The position numbers were made by a program, and so were the translations under genes. Shown here piece after piece: positions 1 to 6,248 of a stretch of 8,783 nt of DNA. Source of the stretch: Myxococcales bacterium (GTDB taxonomy: Bacteria > Myxococcota > Polyangia > HGW-17 > SLPX01); NCBI GenBank assembly GCA_007131745.1, contig SLPX01000280.1, positions 1-8,783 of the forward strand, read 5' to 3'. Positions within the stretch are counted from its first letter, which is position 1. Each line of letters starts with the position of its first letter. Under the pieces are notes generated by a model that saw nothing but the letters and a program-made list of their open reading frames with translations, was not told the origin of the DNA and ran no database searches.

Positions 1-230
1 AAGTTGAAGTAGGTTCGGAATAAGCCGGCGTTTGAAGACCGCTGCCCGAAGGGCTGAAGGGATTCAACCGAGTCGCCGACGATGCTACCCGAAGGGTAAG
101 CTTCAAACGGCGACGTCCGGCATTTCCGGAGCCTGCGAAAACACGGCCTCGGCATAAGGCAGCGGTCAAACCGCAGAAGATTGGGCTTTATCCGGGGCGC
201 TCTATGTACAGCAGGAATGTGAGAACTTGT
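1..230. other. Structured intergenic element, identity unknown
   Basis: No convincing gene lies here, but the stretch folds strongly. The 10-base arm GACCGCTGCC (37-46) is perfectly complementary to 158-167. Outside it, 17-26 pairs with 184-193 at 8 of 10 positions. Inside it, GTCGCCG (72-78) pairs perfectly with 108-114 and encloses the hairpin TACCC-GAA-GGGTA (86-98). A further hairpin, TCCGG-CATTT-CCGGA, spans 116-130. An alternative GCCC-GAA-GGGC hairpin (44-54) would compete with the outer stem. Nested long-range pairing over about 180 bases suggests a structured RNA or a mobile palindromic repeat. The transcribed strand cannot be decided. On the minus strand the reading frame of the neighbouring lipoprotein stays open from just after its stop to the window edge, with an ATG at 155; this may be incidental. 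I found no signature of RNase P RNA, tmRNA, SRP RNA, 6S RNA or a familiar riboswitch. On the minus strand it could also act in 3' end formation of the lipoprotein mRNA, though no T-run follows. Confidence 0.4.
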
Positions 231-2219
231 TTAGTCTCTGCGCCGAACCTCCCGTTCGGGAAACAATTGTTTGCTTGAAAATGTACAAGGATCCATTGTC
301 ACTTCAAGGGTGTCGGGATTTTGGGTTCCGGTGCAATCGGGCATGCTGTCTGCTATTGCATTGCAAAACAAGGACACCGGTTCTGTCAGCGGGTCCCACT
401 GGGAGTCTATGCATATGGGCAGGGGTTCGGATATGCCCACGTTTCCGAGGCGATCAACGGCCCTGACAGCGGCGCATGTCCAGCCGTCTTCAATGTTGTT
501 CGCCAGGGCGTCGAACTGGTTTCCAGAACAGAACATCGAATCTCCGGATGAAACCGGTGGAAGCGAATAGATCGCTGGTTCCTGGGAATCCGAAGTGTAA
601 TGAATCGCGGTTGTCATCGTGGTCACACTGCACAGATCGTTCGGTTTTTCACTTTCAAAACCCGTTAAATCGCACGCATCCGGTAAATCCGCATCCGGTT
701 CAAAAGTGAAATCCGCCTTGCCTGCCGGCGAAATGGGGGACATGTTCAAAACCAGGACTTCGTCGCTTTCGGTCGGACTGGTCGTGGGTATGAGCAGTGG
801 GTTCATTTCGTTGCAGTATCCGTCTCCGTTGTCGTCGATTACAAGAGGATGGTTGGCGGTGTCCTGGAGTATGTATAGTTTAACTGATGAATAATCTACC
901 AGCGCCAACCTGTGTTGAACCAGTCCCGGTGCATGGTTGCCCTTGTCTTCTATTCTGGCTCTGAGCCAGAATACCTGAGGAACTGTTTCTCCAGAGTTGG
1001 CTGCGTCCGACCCGACAGGGTCGAACTCCCAGGAACATTCCCATTGTTGAACGGAGTTTTTCACGGCCATCCTGAAGTTCTCAGGCGGATCCAGGGACAG
1101 AACAGGGGGCTGGTTGTCCAGGGCAAGGAGATAACCTACCTCGTTTTCATTGCCGAGAGTATCAGCGGCGCGGACGCTTATGGATGGAAAAATGAAGTTT
1201 GATGGAAAAATCCGTGTATCAAAAGCTCCGACATAATATGAGCCTGCAGGGTGTAAAACGATGGTTTTCGATATATTGTCTCCTCCAAGAACCGCTACCA
1301 CCGAACTCGCAAGAACACCTGCCGGGTCGCTGACCGAGACTTCTATGTTCATGATGCCGCCTACGAGTTGGCCCGGTTCCGGTGTGAGTATGGTGATCTG
1401 AGGGCCTTCTCTATCGATGACAAAGGTGACCGACGCGGACGACTTCGTGTTGTTCGTGTTTCTCGCGTCCACATTAATCATCTGGCTGCCTCGAAGCGGT
1501 GGACTGAAATCGTCGAACACGATTTCGAATCCGTAATTAATCCAGAGCGGGGGATTGTTTTCATTGTCCCGGTCTTCTTCGACCAGATCCAGTTTTTTGT
1601 CGCCCACGAAAGCGGTGACGGAATCCACCTCGACTCCGTCTTCATCCCGCACTTCGATGTTGAGAGGAGCGGAACTCACATATCGATCTCCATCCTGAGG
1701 TGAAAAGAAAAGAATCTCGGGTCCCAAATCCCTTTCAAAGACCATTTCCGCTGAAGATGTTCTGCCTTGGAGGTCGGATGCTGTCACCACGACTACGGCC
1801 GGACCGTTTCCAATGCTCGAAATGTCTACAATGCCTTTGTAGGTGTCATCGCCGCCCGGCTGCCGGCTGAGTGGATGTTGTGTTGCCTCCGTGACATAGG
1901 CGAAAACAGAGTTGGGGTCCACGCTTGAAATCGTCTTGCGTATCCGCGCCTCGACTGTCATTTGGTTGCCTGTTACGATTTGACCCGAAACAGGTTTCAA
2001 GATGGTAATTTCAGGGCCGTCCGGGTCGTCTACCCTGTCCGGAAGTACGAGTGCATCGGGCGGGGCGGCGTCGGGTAGCGTCCCGTCCGGTCGCGGCATG
2101 GCATCGCCGCCTGGAAGCACCTTGTAATCATCATCCGAGCATGCGGCTGAGCCCGCGGTGCAAACCGCTGCGAACAAAGCGACCTTGATCCATTTGCTCC
2201 AAAACCTGGTATTGCTCAT
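231..2219 (-). CDS. Large Ig-repeat lipoprotein with cysteine-rich C-terminus
   Basis: A 662-residue predicted lipoprotein of unknown function. The N-terminus has a basic n-region, a hydrophobic core (about residues 11-26) and a lipobox-like GSAAC with Cys27 as the acylation site; Ser at -3 is non-canonical. An Asp/Pro/Ala-rich linker follows (28-67), a style common in Myxococcota surface lipoproteins. Three clear repeats start with G-P-[EQ]-I at residues 68, 166 and 272, and a fourth, weaker one near 371. They are spaced about 98-106 residues, carry a P-x-x-G turn after the first strand, and resemble bacterial Ig-like domains. All ten cysteines after Cys27 lie between 395 and 645, none in 28-394, suggesting a disulfide-bonded C-terminal region. 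Residues 462-471 resemble a calcium loop (D, N, D, G) but lack the usual Glu at position 12. The start is supported by GAGAGG seven bases upstream. It probably shares a transcript with the gene 84 bases upstream. Role inferred: surface or periplasmic binding or structure; no catalytic motif seen. Confidence 0.85.
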   Translation of the reverse strand: MSNTRFWSKWIKVALFAAVCTAGSAACSDDDYKVLPGGDAMPRPDGTLPDAAPPDALVLPDRVDDPDGPEITILKPVSGQIVTGNQMTVEARIRKTISSVDPNSVFAYVTEATQHPLSRQPGGDDTYKGIVDISSIGNGPAVVVVTASDLQGRTSSAEMVFERDLGPEILFFSPQDGDRYVSSAPLNIEVRDEDGVEVDSVTAFVGDKKLDLVEEDRDNENNPPLWINYGFEIVFDDFSPPLRGSQMINVDARNTNNTKSSASVTFVIDREGPQITILTPEPGQLVGGIMNIEVSVSDPAGVLASSVVAVLGGDNISKTIVLHPAGSYYVGAFDTRIFPSNFIFPSISVRAADTLGNENEVGYLLALDNQPPVLSLDPPENFRMAVKNSVQQWECSWEFDPVGSDAANSGETVPQVFWLRARIEDKGNHAPGLVQHRLALVDYSSVKLYILQDTANHPLVIDDNGDGYCNEMNPLLIPTTSPTESDEVLVLNMSPISPAGKADFTFEPDADLPDACDLTGFESEKPNDLCSVTTMTTAIHYTSDSQEPAIYSLPPVSSGDSMFCSGNQFDALANNIEDGWTCAAVRAVDRLGNVGISEPLPICIDSQWDPLTEPVSLFCNAIADSMPDCTGTQNPDTLEVTMDPCTFSSKQLFPEREVRRRD

Positions 2220-2291
2220 TTTAAGCCCTCTCAGTCTTCAAAGGGAGGAAACAGGCAAGTACGAACGCCTGAATCCACGTTGGCGCACCGC

Positions 2292-2329
2292 TCAACCGCC
2301 GGGTCAACGGTCTGTGTCAACCGACCCGG
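2292..2329. repeat. Three TCAAC repeats and a hairpin between envelope genes
   Basis: The heptamer TCAACSG occurs at 2292-2298, 2304-2310 and 2317-2323, at 12- and 13-base spacing, so about one helical turn apart. The perfect 7-bp inverted repeat CCGGGTC (2299-2305) / GACCCGG (2323-2329) overlaps these and spans the stop codon of the minus-strand gene ending at 2304. No T-run follows on either strand, so this is not a convincing intrinsic terminator. It could be a protein-binding site or an RNA processing or stability hairpin between two co-transcribed genes, or chance. Confidence 0.25.
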
Positions 2330-3029
2330 TATTTTCGTTGAAAAGAAGGTACAGAAATTCATGTTCGTTTTCAGTAACCCATTTATGATTAGCGGTTCCT
2401 TCTCGTTTTAGTTGGATTGTTACATGCAAGCCTTTGCGGGTGTTTTTCGCGTGCAGTGAATCTACAATTGTGGGAAAATACCTTGTAACCAAACGCCTGC
2501 GGTTGTTTTTCAAGGGAATTCGGCAACCAGGAAACAAGAGGTCCAGCCTGAGTTTGCCCGATGACTGTTGCATTTCCGCTCTCTTGTTGAACTGGAGAAA
2601 AACTGTTCCTTGGCCGTTTGAACCCATATGAAAACCGGGCCACAGAAGAACGCATCTGGTAGCGTCCCGCTGTTGCTTTCCGGGCGGGGGGTTATTTGTG
2701 CCGGGCACAACGCCGGAATACGGCCCTTCGGTTATTTTGAAAACTCGTCTGCGGGGTCTGGTCCGACTTTCACTCCGAGAACGGACTCTTTTCCGTCGCC
2801 CGGTTCGAGAACGCTTTGCAGTGGCTTCAGTGTCGCTTGATGTTTCCACCCCTTTTTCGTCTCCCCGTAAAACCGGCCGATCAGTTTCTTCGCCCTGGTC
2901 GGAATTCCCTGAAACCGCGTGCGCTCTGTTGACATGGAGAGCCGAGCCGGACACGGGCAAGGCAAATAGGAAAAGACAGCAAAGTATTCTTGTTGTTCCC
3001 TTTTTCGGAGCGTTTTGAACCCTGTTCAT
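2304..3029 (-). CDS. Secreted protein with Arg-rich linker and AMIN-like domain
   Basis: A 241-residue exported protein. Two lysines (9-10) precede a hydrophobic stretch (15-30); cleavage is plausible after Ala30 or after AHA at 38. Residues 39-71 are acidic and polar. Residues 72-97 are an unusually basic Arg/Ser-rich segment (RKRVRSRSESRTRPRRR). From about 122 to 232 the pattern of alternating hydrophobic strands, with a central LRLDLLFPGCRIP and later LHVTIQLKRE, resembles the AMIN fold, a small beta-domain that attaches periplasmic proteins such as amidases and secretins to the cell wall or envelope complexes. That assignment is by eye. Cys126 and Cys169 could form a disulfide. Translation is well supported by GGGAGG five bases before the ATG. 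It lies 150 bases downstream of folC and 84 bases upstream of the large lipoprotein gene, in the same direction. The Arg-rich linker might contact anionic envelope polymers or nucleic acid; that is speculation. No enzymatic motif is visible. Confidence 0.75.
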   Translation of the reverse strand: MNRVQNAPKKGTTRILCCLFLFALPVSGSALHVNRAHAVSGNSDQGEETDRPVLRGDEKGVETSSDTEATAKRSRTGRRKRVRSRSESRTRPRRRVFKITEGPYSGVVPGTNNPPPGKQQRDATRCVLLWPGFHMGSNGQGTVFLQFNKRAEMQQSSGKLRLDLLFPGCRIPLKNNRRRLVTRYFPTIVDSLHAKNTRKGLHVTIQLKREGTANHKWVTENEHEFLYLLFNENTGSVDTDR

Positions 3030-3110
3030 AACAGCCTCCCGTTTCCCGGCTTTCCAAAATTTCCGGGGATGGAGGGCACAGGTTAACCACCCGAAAAGAA
3101 AGCCGTTGAC

Positions 3111-3146
3111 TTGTAGATTCTACAATGGAAAAGGGCTTTGGCGCAA
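3111..3146 (-). promoter_or_regulatory. Candidate promoter with 15-bp palindrome
   Basis: TTGTAGA-T-TCTACAA (3111-3125) is a perfect palindrome with 7-base arms around one central base. Read on the minus strand it contains TAGAAT (3117-3122), a reasonable -10 box, with a weak TTGCGC (3141-3146) 18 bases upstream. A start site near 3108 would give an 80-base leader for the gene at 3029. An operator over the -10 box would suit a repressor. It does not match the Crp or Fnr half-sites. A second short palindrome, GGTTAACC (3081-3088), lies in the putative leader. Confidence 0.4.
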
Positions 3147-3179
3147 ATGATTATCAACGAGGGTAAACAGGACTCGTTT

Positions 3180-4565
3180 TTATTGCTCTACAGGTTTACT
3201 GCTTTTGCTCCTGGGGATTTCGGGTGGATGCACCGGATCGGTGACTTGGAAAGGATCAGAATTGTCGTTTGCAAGAATTCTTTTGGCTTCTCCCACCAAA
3301 AAAAACGATCCTGCAATTACTACCAAGTCTTCTTTGGCCGATATGGCAAGTGCTTTCATTACGGCTTTGTCGACAGGCACGATCGCAGAAACCCGCGTGT
3401 CGGGAGCGGCGGAGGCGATTCTCCGGATCAGCTCTTCGACTGAACAGGACCTGTAGTATGAAACACGGGTGACAAACGCGTTCCGGGCTCTTTTTGCAAG
3501 GGGCACAAGAGTTGCTTCCAGATCCTTGTCGCTCATGGCGCCGATTACAACATGGAGATTTTCGTATTCCATGTTGTCCAGAAGTTCGGTCAGGGCTTGG
3601 GCTGCAGCCGGATTGTGACATCCATCGAGCAGAACCTTTTTGTTGTCTTCGAGGAGGATGATTTCACCCCTGCCGGGCCATTTCACGTCGGCGAGCCCTT
3701 CAATCCGAGCTTTCCGGCTTGCCTTCAAGCGACCCTCCAAGAGTCCGGTGAGGGCCAGAGCCGTCGCAGCGTTTTGAACCTGGTGGCTGCCTTTCAGTCC
3801 GAGCGATTTCACGACAAGCGGCCCTCCCGGACCGGTGTATGTCCATGGGCCTTCATCGTTTTCTGAAATCATGTGGAATTCTTCACCCCAGAAATAAGCG
3901 GGCGTGCTTCGGGCCGCAGCCATTCTCTTCAAAACGGTTTTGGCTTCCGTGGATTCACCCGGGGCGATGGCTGCGGGAATGCCCGGGCGGAGGATGCCGG
4001 CCTTTTCCCAAGCTATTCGAGAAATCTCGCGTCCCAGGTATGCCGTGTGGTCGTGAGCTATTTGAAGGATCCCGGTGACAACCGGTTGCACCAGGTTGGT
4101 CACGTCCAGCCGGCCTCCGAGTCCAACTTCCACCACTGCTATGTCAACGGATTTCCGGCAGAAGTAGGTAAATGCAATCAACGCTGTTCTTTCGAAAAAG
4201 GTCAGATCCGGATCCAGGCGGCTCACCTCTTCGAAGAGATCCGCAACTTCTTGTTCCTCGATTTCCTTGCTGTTGATCTTGATTCTTTCGGTGAAACGGT
4301 TCAGGTGGGGCGAAGTGAACAATCCGACCCTGAGGCCGTTTTTTTGAAGTATATCGGCCGTCATTGCACAGGTGGAACCCTTTCCGTTTGTACCTCCTAT
4401 GTGGACGGACGGGTAGGCCAGTTGGGGATTGCCGAGTAGTCGAAGTGCTCTTGCCGGCCCTTTGAGATCAAGTTTTACACCGAACCTTTTCAGGACAAAC
4501 AGTTTCTGGAGGGTTTCTTTGTACGCATTGCGGCCGGCTTCTCTGCAGGATTTTTCAGGGCTCAT
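3180..4565 (-). CDS. folC: Folylpolyglutamate synthase / dihydrofolate synthase
   Basis: FolC is a cytoplasmic Mur-ligase-family enzyme. It uses ATP to join glutamate to dihydropteroate, and further glutamates to tetrahydrofolates, so it makes and retains folates. The 461-residue protein carries the full motif set: the P-loop GTNGKGS (58-64), TSPHL (84-88), EVGLGGRLDVTN (146-157), HDH (171-173), and EKAGI, whose Lys188 corresponds to the lysine carbamylated in characterised members. It also has KGSHQVQNA (258-266), WPGR (296-299), LLDGCHNP (312-319) and GAMSDKD (342-348). DGCHNP has Cys where DGAHNP is usual. The polar C-terminal tail (about 432-461) makes it slightly longer than most homologues. 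Whether it has one or both activities cannot be told from sequence. Its ATG overlaps the TGA of the upstream Crp-like gene (ATGA), and no strong Shine-Dalgarno is present, so translational coupling is likely. A120-150-base gap follows before the next gene on the same strand. Confidence 0.96.
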   Translation of the reverse strand: MSPEKSCREAGRNAYKETLQKLFVLKRFGVKLDLKGPARALRLLGNPQLAYPSVHIGGTNGKGSTCAMTADILQKNGLRVGLFTSPHLNRFTERIKINSKEIEEQEVADLFEEVSRLDPDLTFFERTALIAFTYFCRKSVDIAVVEVGLGGRLDVTNLVQPVVTGILQIAHDHTAYLGREISRIAWEKAGILRPGIPAAIAPGESTEAKTVLKRMAAARSTPAYFWGEEFHMISENDEGPWTYTGPGGPLVVKSLGLKGSHQVQNAATALALTGLLEGRLKASRKARIEGLADVKWPGRGEIILLEDNKKVLLDGCHNPAAAQALTELLDNMEYENLHVVIGAMSDKDLEATLVPLAKRARNAFVTRVSYYRSCSVEELIRRIASAAPDTRVSAIVPVDKAVMKALAISAKEDLVVIAGSFFLVGEAKRILANDNSDPFQVTDPVHPPEIPRSKSSKPVEQ

Positions 4566-5221
4566 GCTTTGTCGATTCCGAACTTTTTTCCCATTTCCAG
4601 AAAATCCAGGTAATCGTGGAGCTTACCCACTTCAGGTATCAGGAAGCCTTTCTCGGTGATTTTTACAAGCTTTGCGCTTTGAAGTCGGCTCAGAATATTG
4701 GAAACCTCTTCTTCAGCAAGGGCAGCGCGACCTGCGAGTTCTCCAAGGTCCGAATTCACCAGGATGCCGATCCCTTTCGATTGCCCGTAGAGTTCAGCCA
4801 TGCGCCTGAGTGTGAAAACAACCCTGTGGTTGGCGTCTCTTACCAGGAGTATTTCAAGTTGTGAGTTGGCCATTTCCAAGCGTTGCGCCAGCTTTTGAAT
4901 CATGCGGTAAGCTATTTCAGTGCTGGATTGCAACATCTGCTTGAATGTCTTGGAATCAATGACAAGGAGTTCCGAATCTTCAGTGGTCGTGGCTGTAGCG
5001 CTTCGTGGCTTGTTGTTCAGAATCGCCATTTCTCCGAAAAACTCGCCAGGAGGAAGAAGGGCCAGGACGGTTTTCCTCGACCGGATCCTTCGGGAAATTT
5101 CCACCTTTCCCGACTGGATTACGTACATTTCACGCCCCAACTCTCCTTCCTGGAAGAGTTGGGTTCCCGCGCTGAAAAATTTGCCGAATTTTTTTAAGAG
5201 TTTTTCATGTTCGTTTGTCAT
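4562..5221 (-). CDS. Crp/Fnr-family transcriptional regulator
   Basis: A 219-residue protein with the normal Crp/Fnr length and layout. An N-terminal cyclic-nucleotide-binding beta-barrel covers about 10-95, a dimerisation helix about 98-128, and a C-terminal winged helix-turn-helix about 155-195. The phosphate-binding cassette is intact in outline: GEFFGEMAIL (59-68) followed by PRSATA (72-77), where Arg73 and Ser74 sit at the positions that contact the cyclic phosphate in cAMP-binding Crp. A cyclic nucleotide ligand is therefore plausible. There is no N-terminal cysteine cluster, which argues against an Fnr-type oxygen sensor. The recognition helix region is around AEEEVSNILSRLQSAKLV (169-186). 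Only a weak ribosome site precedes the ATG, and an in-frame TAA lies ten codons upstream with no other start between. The gene lies 49 bases after the coiled-coil lipoprotein gene and overlaps folC by four bases. Targets are unknown; no obvious Crp-type site was seen in the window. Confidence 0.92.
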   Translation of the reverse strand: MTNEHEKLLKKFGKFFSAGTQLFQEGELGREMYVIQSGKVEISRRIRSRKTVLALLPPGEFFGEMAILNNKPRSATATTTEDSELLVIDSKTFKQMLQSSTEIAYRMIQKLAQRLEMANSQLEILLVRDANHRVVFTLRRMAELYGQSKGIGILVNSDLGELAGRAALAEEEVSNILSRLQSAKLVKITEKGFLIPEVGKLHDYLDFLEMGKKFGIDKA

Positions 5222-5270
5222 TTGGCAAGTTGCTTCATGAACAAAGTTCCATTAAAGAGGAAAAACTACG

Positions 5271-5969
5271 TCAATGGGTGGCGGCAGGTTGAGGTGGAGG
5301 CGCCGTCCTTCTGAAACTGGGAGACCAAGTCGGCTTGACCTCTTTTTCGAGCGCCTTGATCCTGCCTTCAGCACGCTCGACCTTTTCCTGAACTTCAGCC
5401 ATCTTGAGCTTTAAATTGGCTGACTGCTTCGCGAACTGGAATCTTCGGTACTCTTTGGCAGCCGGATGGTTCGCCTTGTGGAGGGCTTCAACCACCGATT
5501 CCATGTACTGGGCTTTCATGGCGAAAGTACGTCGTCTTTGGAGTTCAACCATGTCCCTGTGATATCTGTACAAAAGCCGCCTGTATTCAAGATTCTTTTC
5601 AGCGAGAGCCAGGTCTTGACGCGCCTGGTTGTAAGCGCCTGGTTCCAGGTCTACTTGGACTTTCTTGTTCTGGAGTCCCAGAGCGTATTTCTTCCTTTGT
5701 GCTCTGAGTTTAGCCAGTTCGTGCCATTGCTTTGCAAGATCATAGTCGTATTTACGAAGCCTCAACTTTTCTCTTTCGATTTTGTGTTCTCTTTTTGCAT
5801 CGTCCCATGCTTTTTTTTCTTCATTGGCTTTTACAAGCAAACTCGAATCCAGAGCATTGATGTGCGGACTCTTAACCCTGTGTTTCACCGGCGATTTCTT
5901 GCCGCATCCAAAGCCGATCATTGGAACCACTGCAAACAAACAGACAAACAAGCGGGTTTTGGTATTCAT
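5271..5969 (-). CDS. Coiled-coil lipoprotein, function unknown
   Basis: A 232-residue predicted lipoprotein that I do not recognise as a named family. A basic start and hydrophobic segment (6-21) end in IGFGC with Cys22 as the likely lipidated residue; Gly at -3 is atypical. Residues from about 48 to 211 are almost entirely charged and helical, rich in Lys, Arg, Glu, Ala and Leu. There is a break near LEPGAY (108-113) and another near ANHPA (166-170), suggesting three long coiled-coil helices. The C-terminus is Pro-rich (PPPQPAATH). Such a protein could act as an envelope spacer or as a periplasmic partner of a membrane complex; nothing indicates enzymatic activity. GGAGG six bases before the ATG and a good promoter at 6021-6049 support the start. 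It is the first gene of the likely operon with the Crp-like regulator and folC, and it diverges from the porin gene. An A8 run (5811-5818, read on the minus strand) lies in codons 50-53. Confidence 0.8.
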   Translation of the reverse strand: MNTKTRLFVCLFAVVPMIGFGCGKKSPVKHRVKSPHINALDSSLLVKANEEKKAWDDAKREHKIEREKLRLRKYDYDLAKQWHELAKLRAQRKKYALGLQNKKVQVDLEPGAYNQARQDLALAEKNLEYRRLLYRYHRDMVELQRRRTFAMKAQYMESVVEALHKANHPAAKEYRRFQFAKQSANLKLKMAEVQEKVERAEGRIKALEKEVKPTWSPSFRRTAPPPQPAATH

Positions 5970-6020
5970 GCTTTTCCTCCTGCTATGATAACCAAGCTAT
6001 GACGTCCAAACTGACAATGG

Positions 6021-6049
6021 ATACTACGTGTTCGTCTTTTGCAGGTCAA
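6021..6049 (-). promoter_or_regulatory. Promoter of lipoprotein-crp-folC operon
   Basis: On the minus strand TTGACC (complement of 6044-6049) and TAGTAT (complement of 6021-6026) are separated by exactly 17 bases. This matches a housekeeping sigma-70 promoter well at the -35 box (5 of 6) and at 4 of 6 in the -10 box. The start site would fall near 6014, giving a leader of about 45 bases before the lipoprotein ATG at 5969. No operator-like repeat is visible within it. Confidence 0.55.
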
Positions 6050-6098
6050 TGTTCATGTTTGTCCCGAATTAAGGAAGGTTGATGGGTGTTTCGCCCGG

Positions 6099-6107
6099 TT
6101 TTTTTTT
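6099..6107. repeat. T9 homopolymer between divergent promoters
   Basis: Nine consecutive T lie in the divergent intergenic region, about 26 bases upstream of the porin -35 box and 50 bases upstream of the lipoprotein -35 box. Tracts of this kind can bend DNA or change length by slippage. There is no direct evidence that this one varies. Confidence 0.4.
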
Positions 6108-6132
6108 CGGAATTCTGCATCCGGACGATTCC

Positions 6133-6167
6133 TTGACACGGCGTAATGGTAAGGACTACATACGCCG
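6133..6167 (+). promoter_or_regulatory. Porin promoter with inverted-repeat operator candidate
   Basis: A consensus -35 box TTGACA (6133-6138) is followed 18 bases later by TACATA (6157-6162), or 17 bases later by CTACAT; the -10 box is weak, as is usual for regulated promoters. The perfect inverted repeat CGGCGTA (6139-6145) / TACGCCG (6161-6167) starts right after the -35 box and ends just past the -10 box, with centres 22 bases apart, or two helical turns. This geometry suits a dimeric regulator occluding the promoter. The leader would be about 80 bases to the ATG at 6249. Confidence 0.5.
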
Positions 6168-6248
6168 AGAGGGTGTTAATCACAACCGGGAACTTCGGGT
6201 CCTGTTCATGACGATGGCGACCCATGATTTCCGGAGAAAGAGATTACG

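Noticed and set aside
3..155. Minus-strand open frame from ATG at 155 running off the left edge
   Set aside because: At least 51 codons, but no ribosome site, arginine-rich unusual composition and complete overlap with strong hairpins; more likely incidental than a gene.
1..230. RNase P RNA, tmRNA, SRP RNA, 6S RNA or a common riboswitch
   Set aside because: GCCGGCTTATTCC on the minus strand recalls the RNase P 3' end, but the conserved GAGGAAAGTCC-type segment and ACAGAA are missing; no tRNA-like end, SRP loop motif or riboswitch core was found.
1368..1703. Plus-strand open frames inside the large lipoprotein and other genes
   Set aside because: They lie antisense to well-supported genes, lack ribosome sites and domains, and read as shadow frames.
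3156..3178. AACGAG/CTCGTT hairpin as a folC terminator
   Set aside because: Only six pairs with an 11-base loop and no T-run on the minus strand after it.
5187..5198. Programmed -1 frameshift at A7 near the start of the Crp-like gene (also A AAA AAC in folC)
   Set aside because: The zero frame alone gives complete family-length proteins, and no stimulatory structure was identified.
5222..5270. Terminator or promoter between lipoprotein and Crp-like gene
   Set aside because: No hairpin with T-run and no paired -35/-10 boxes; co-transcription is simpler.
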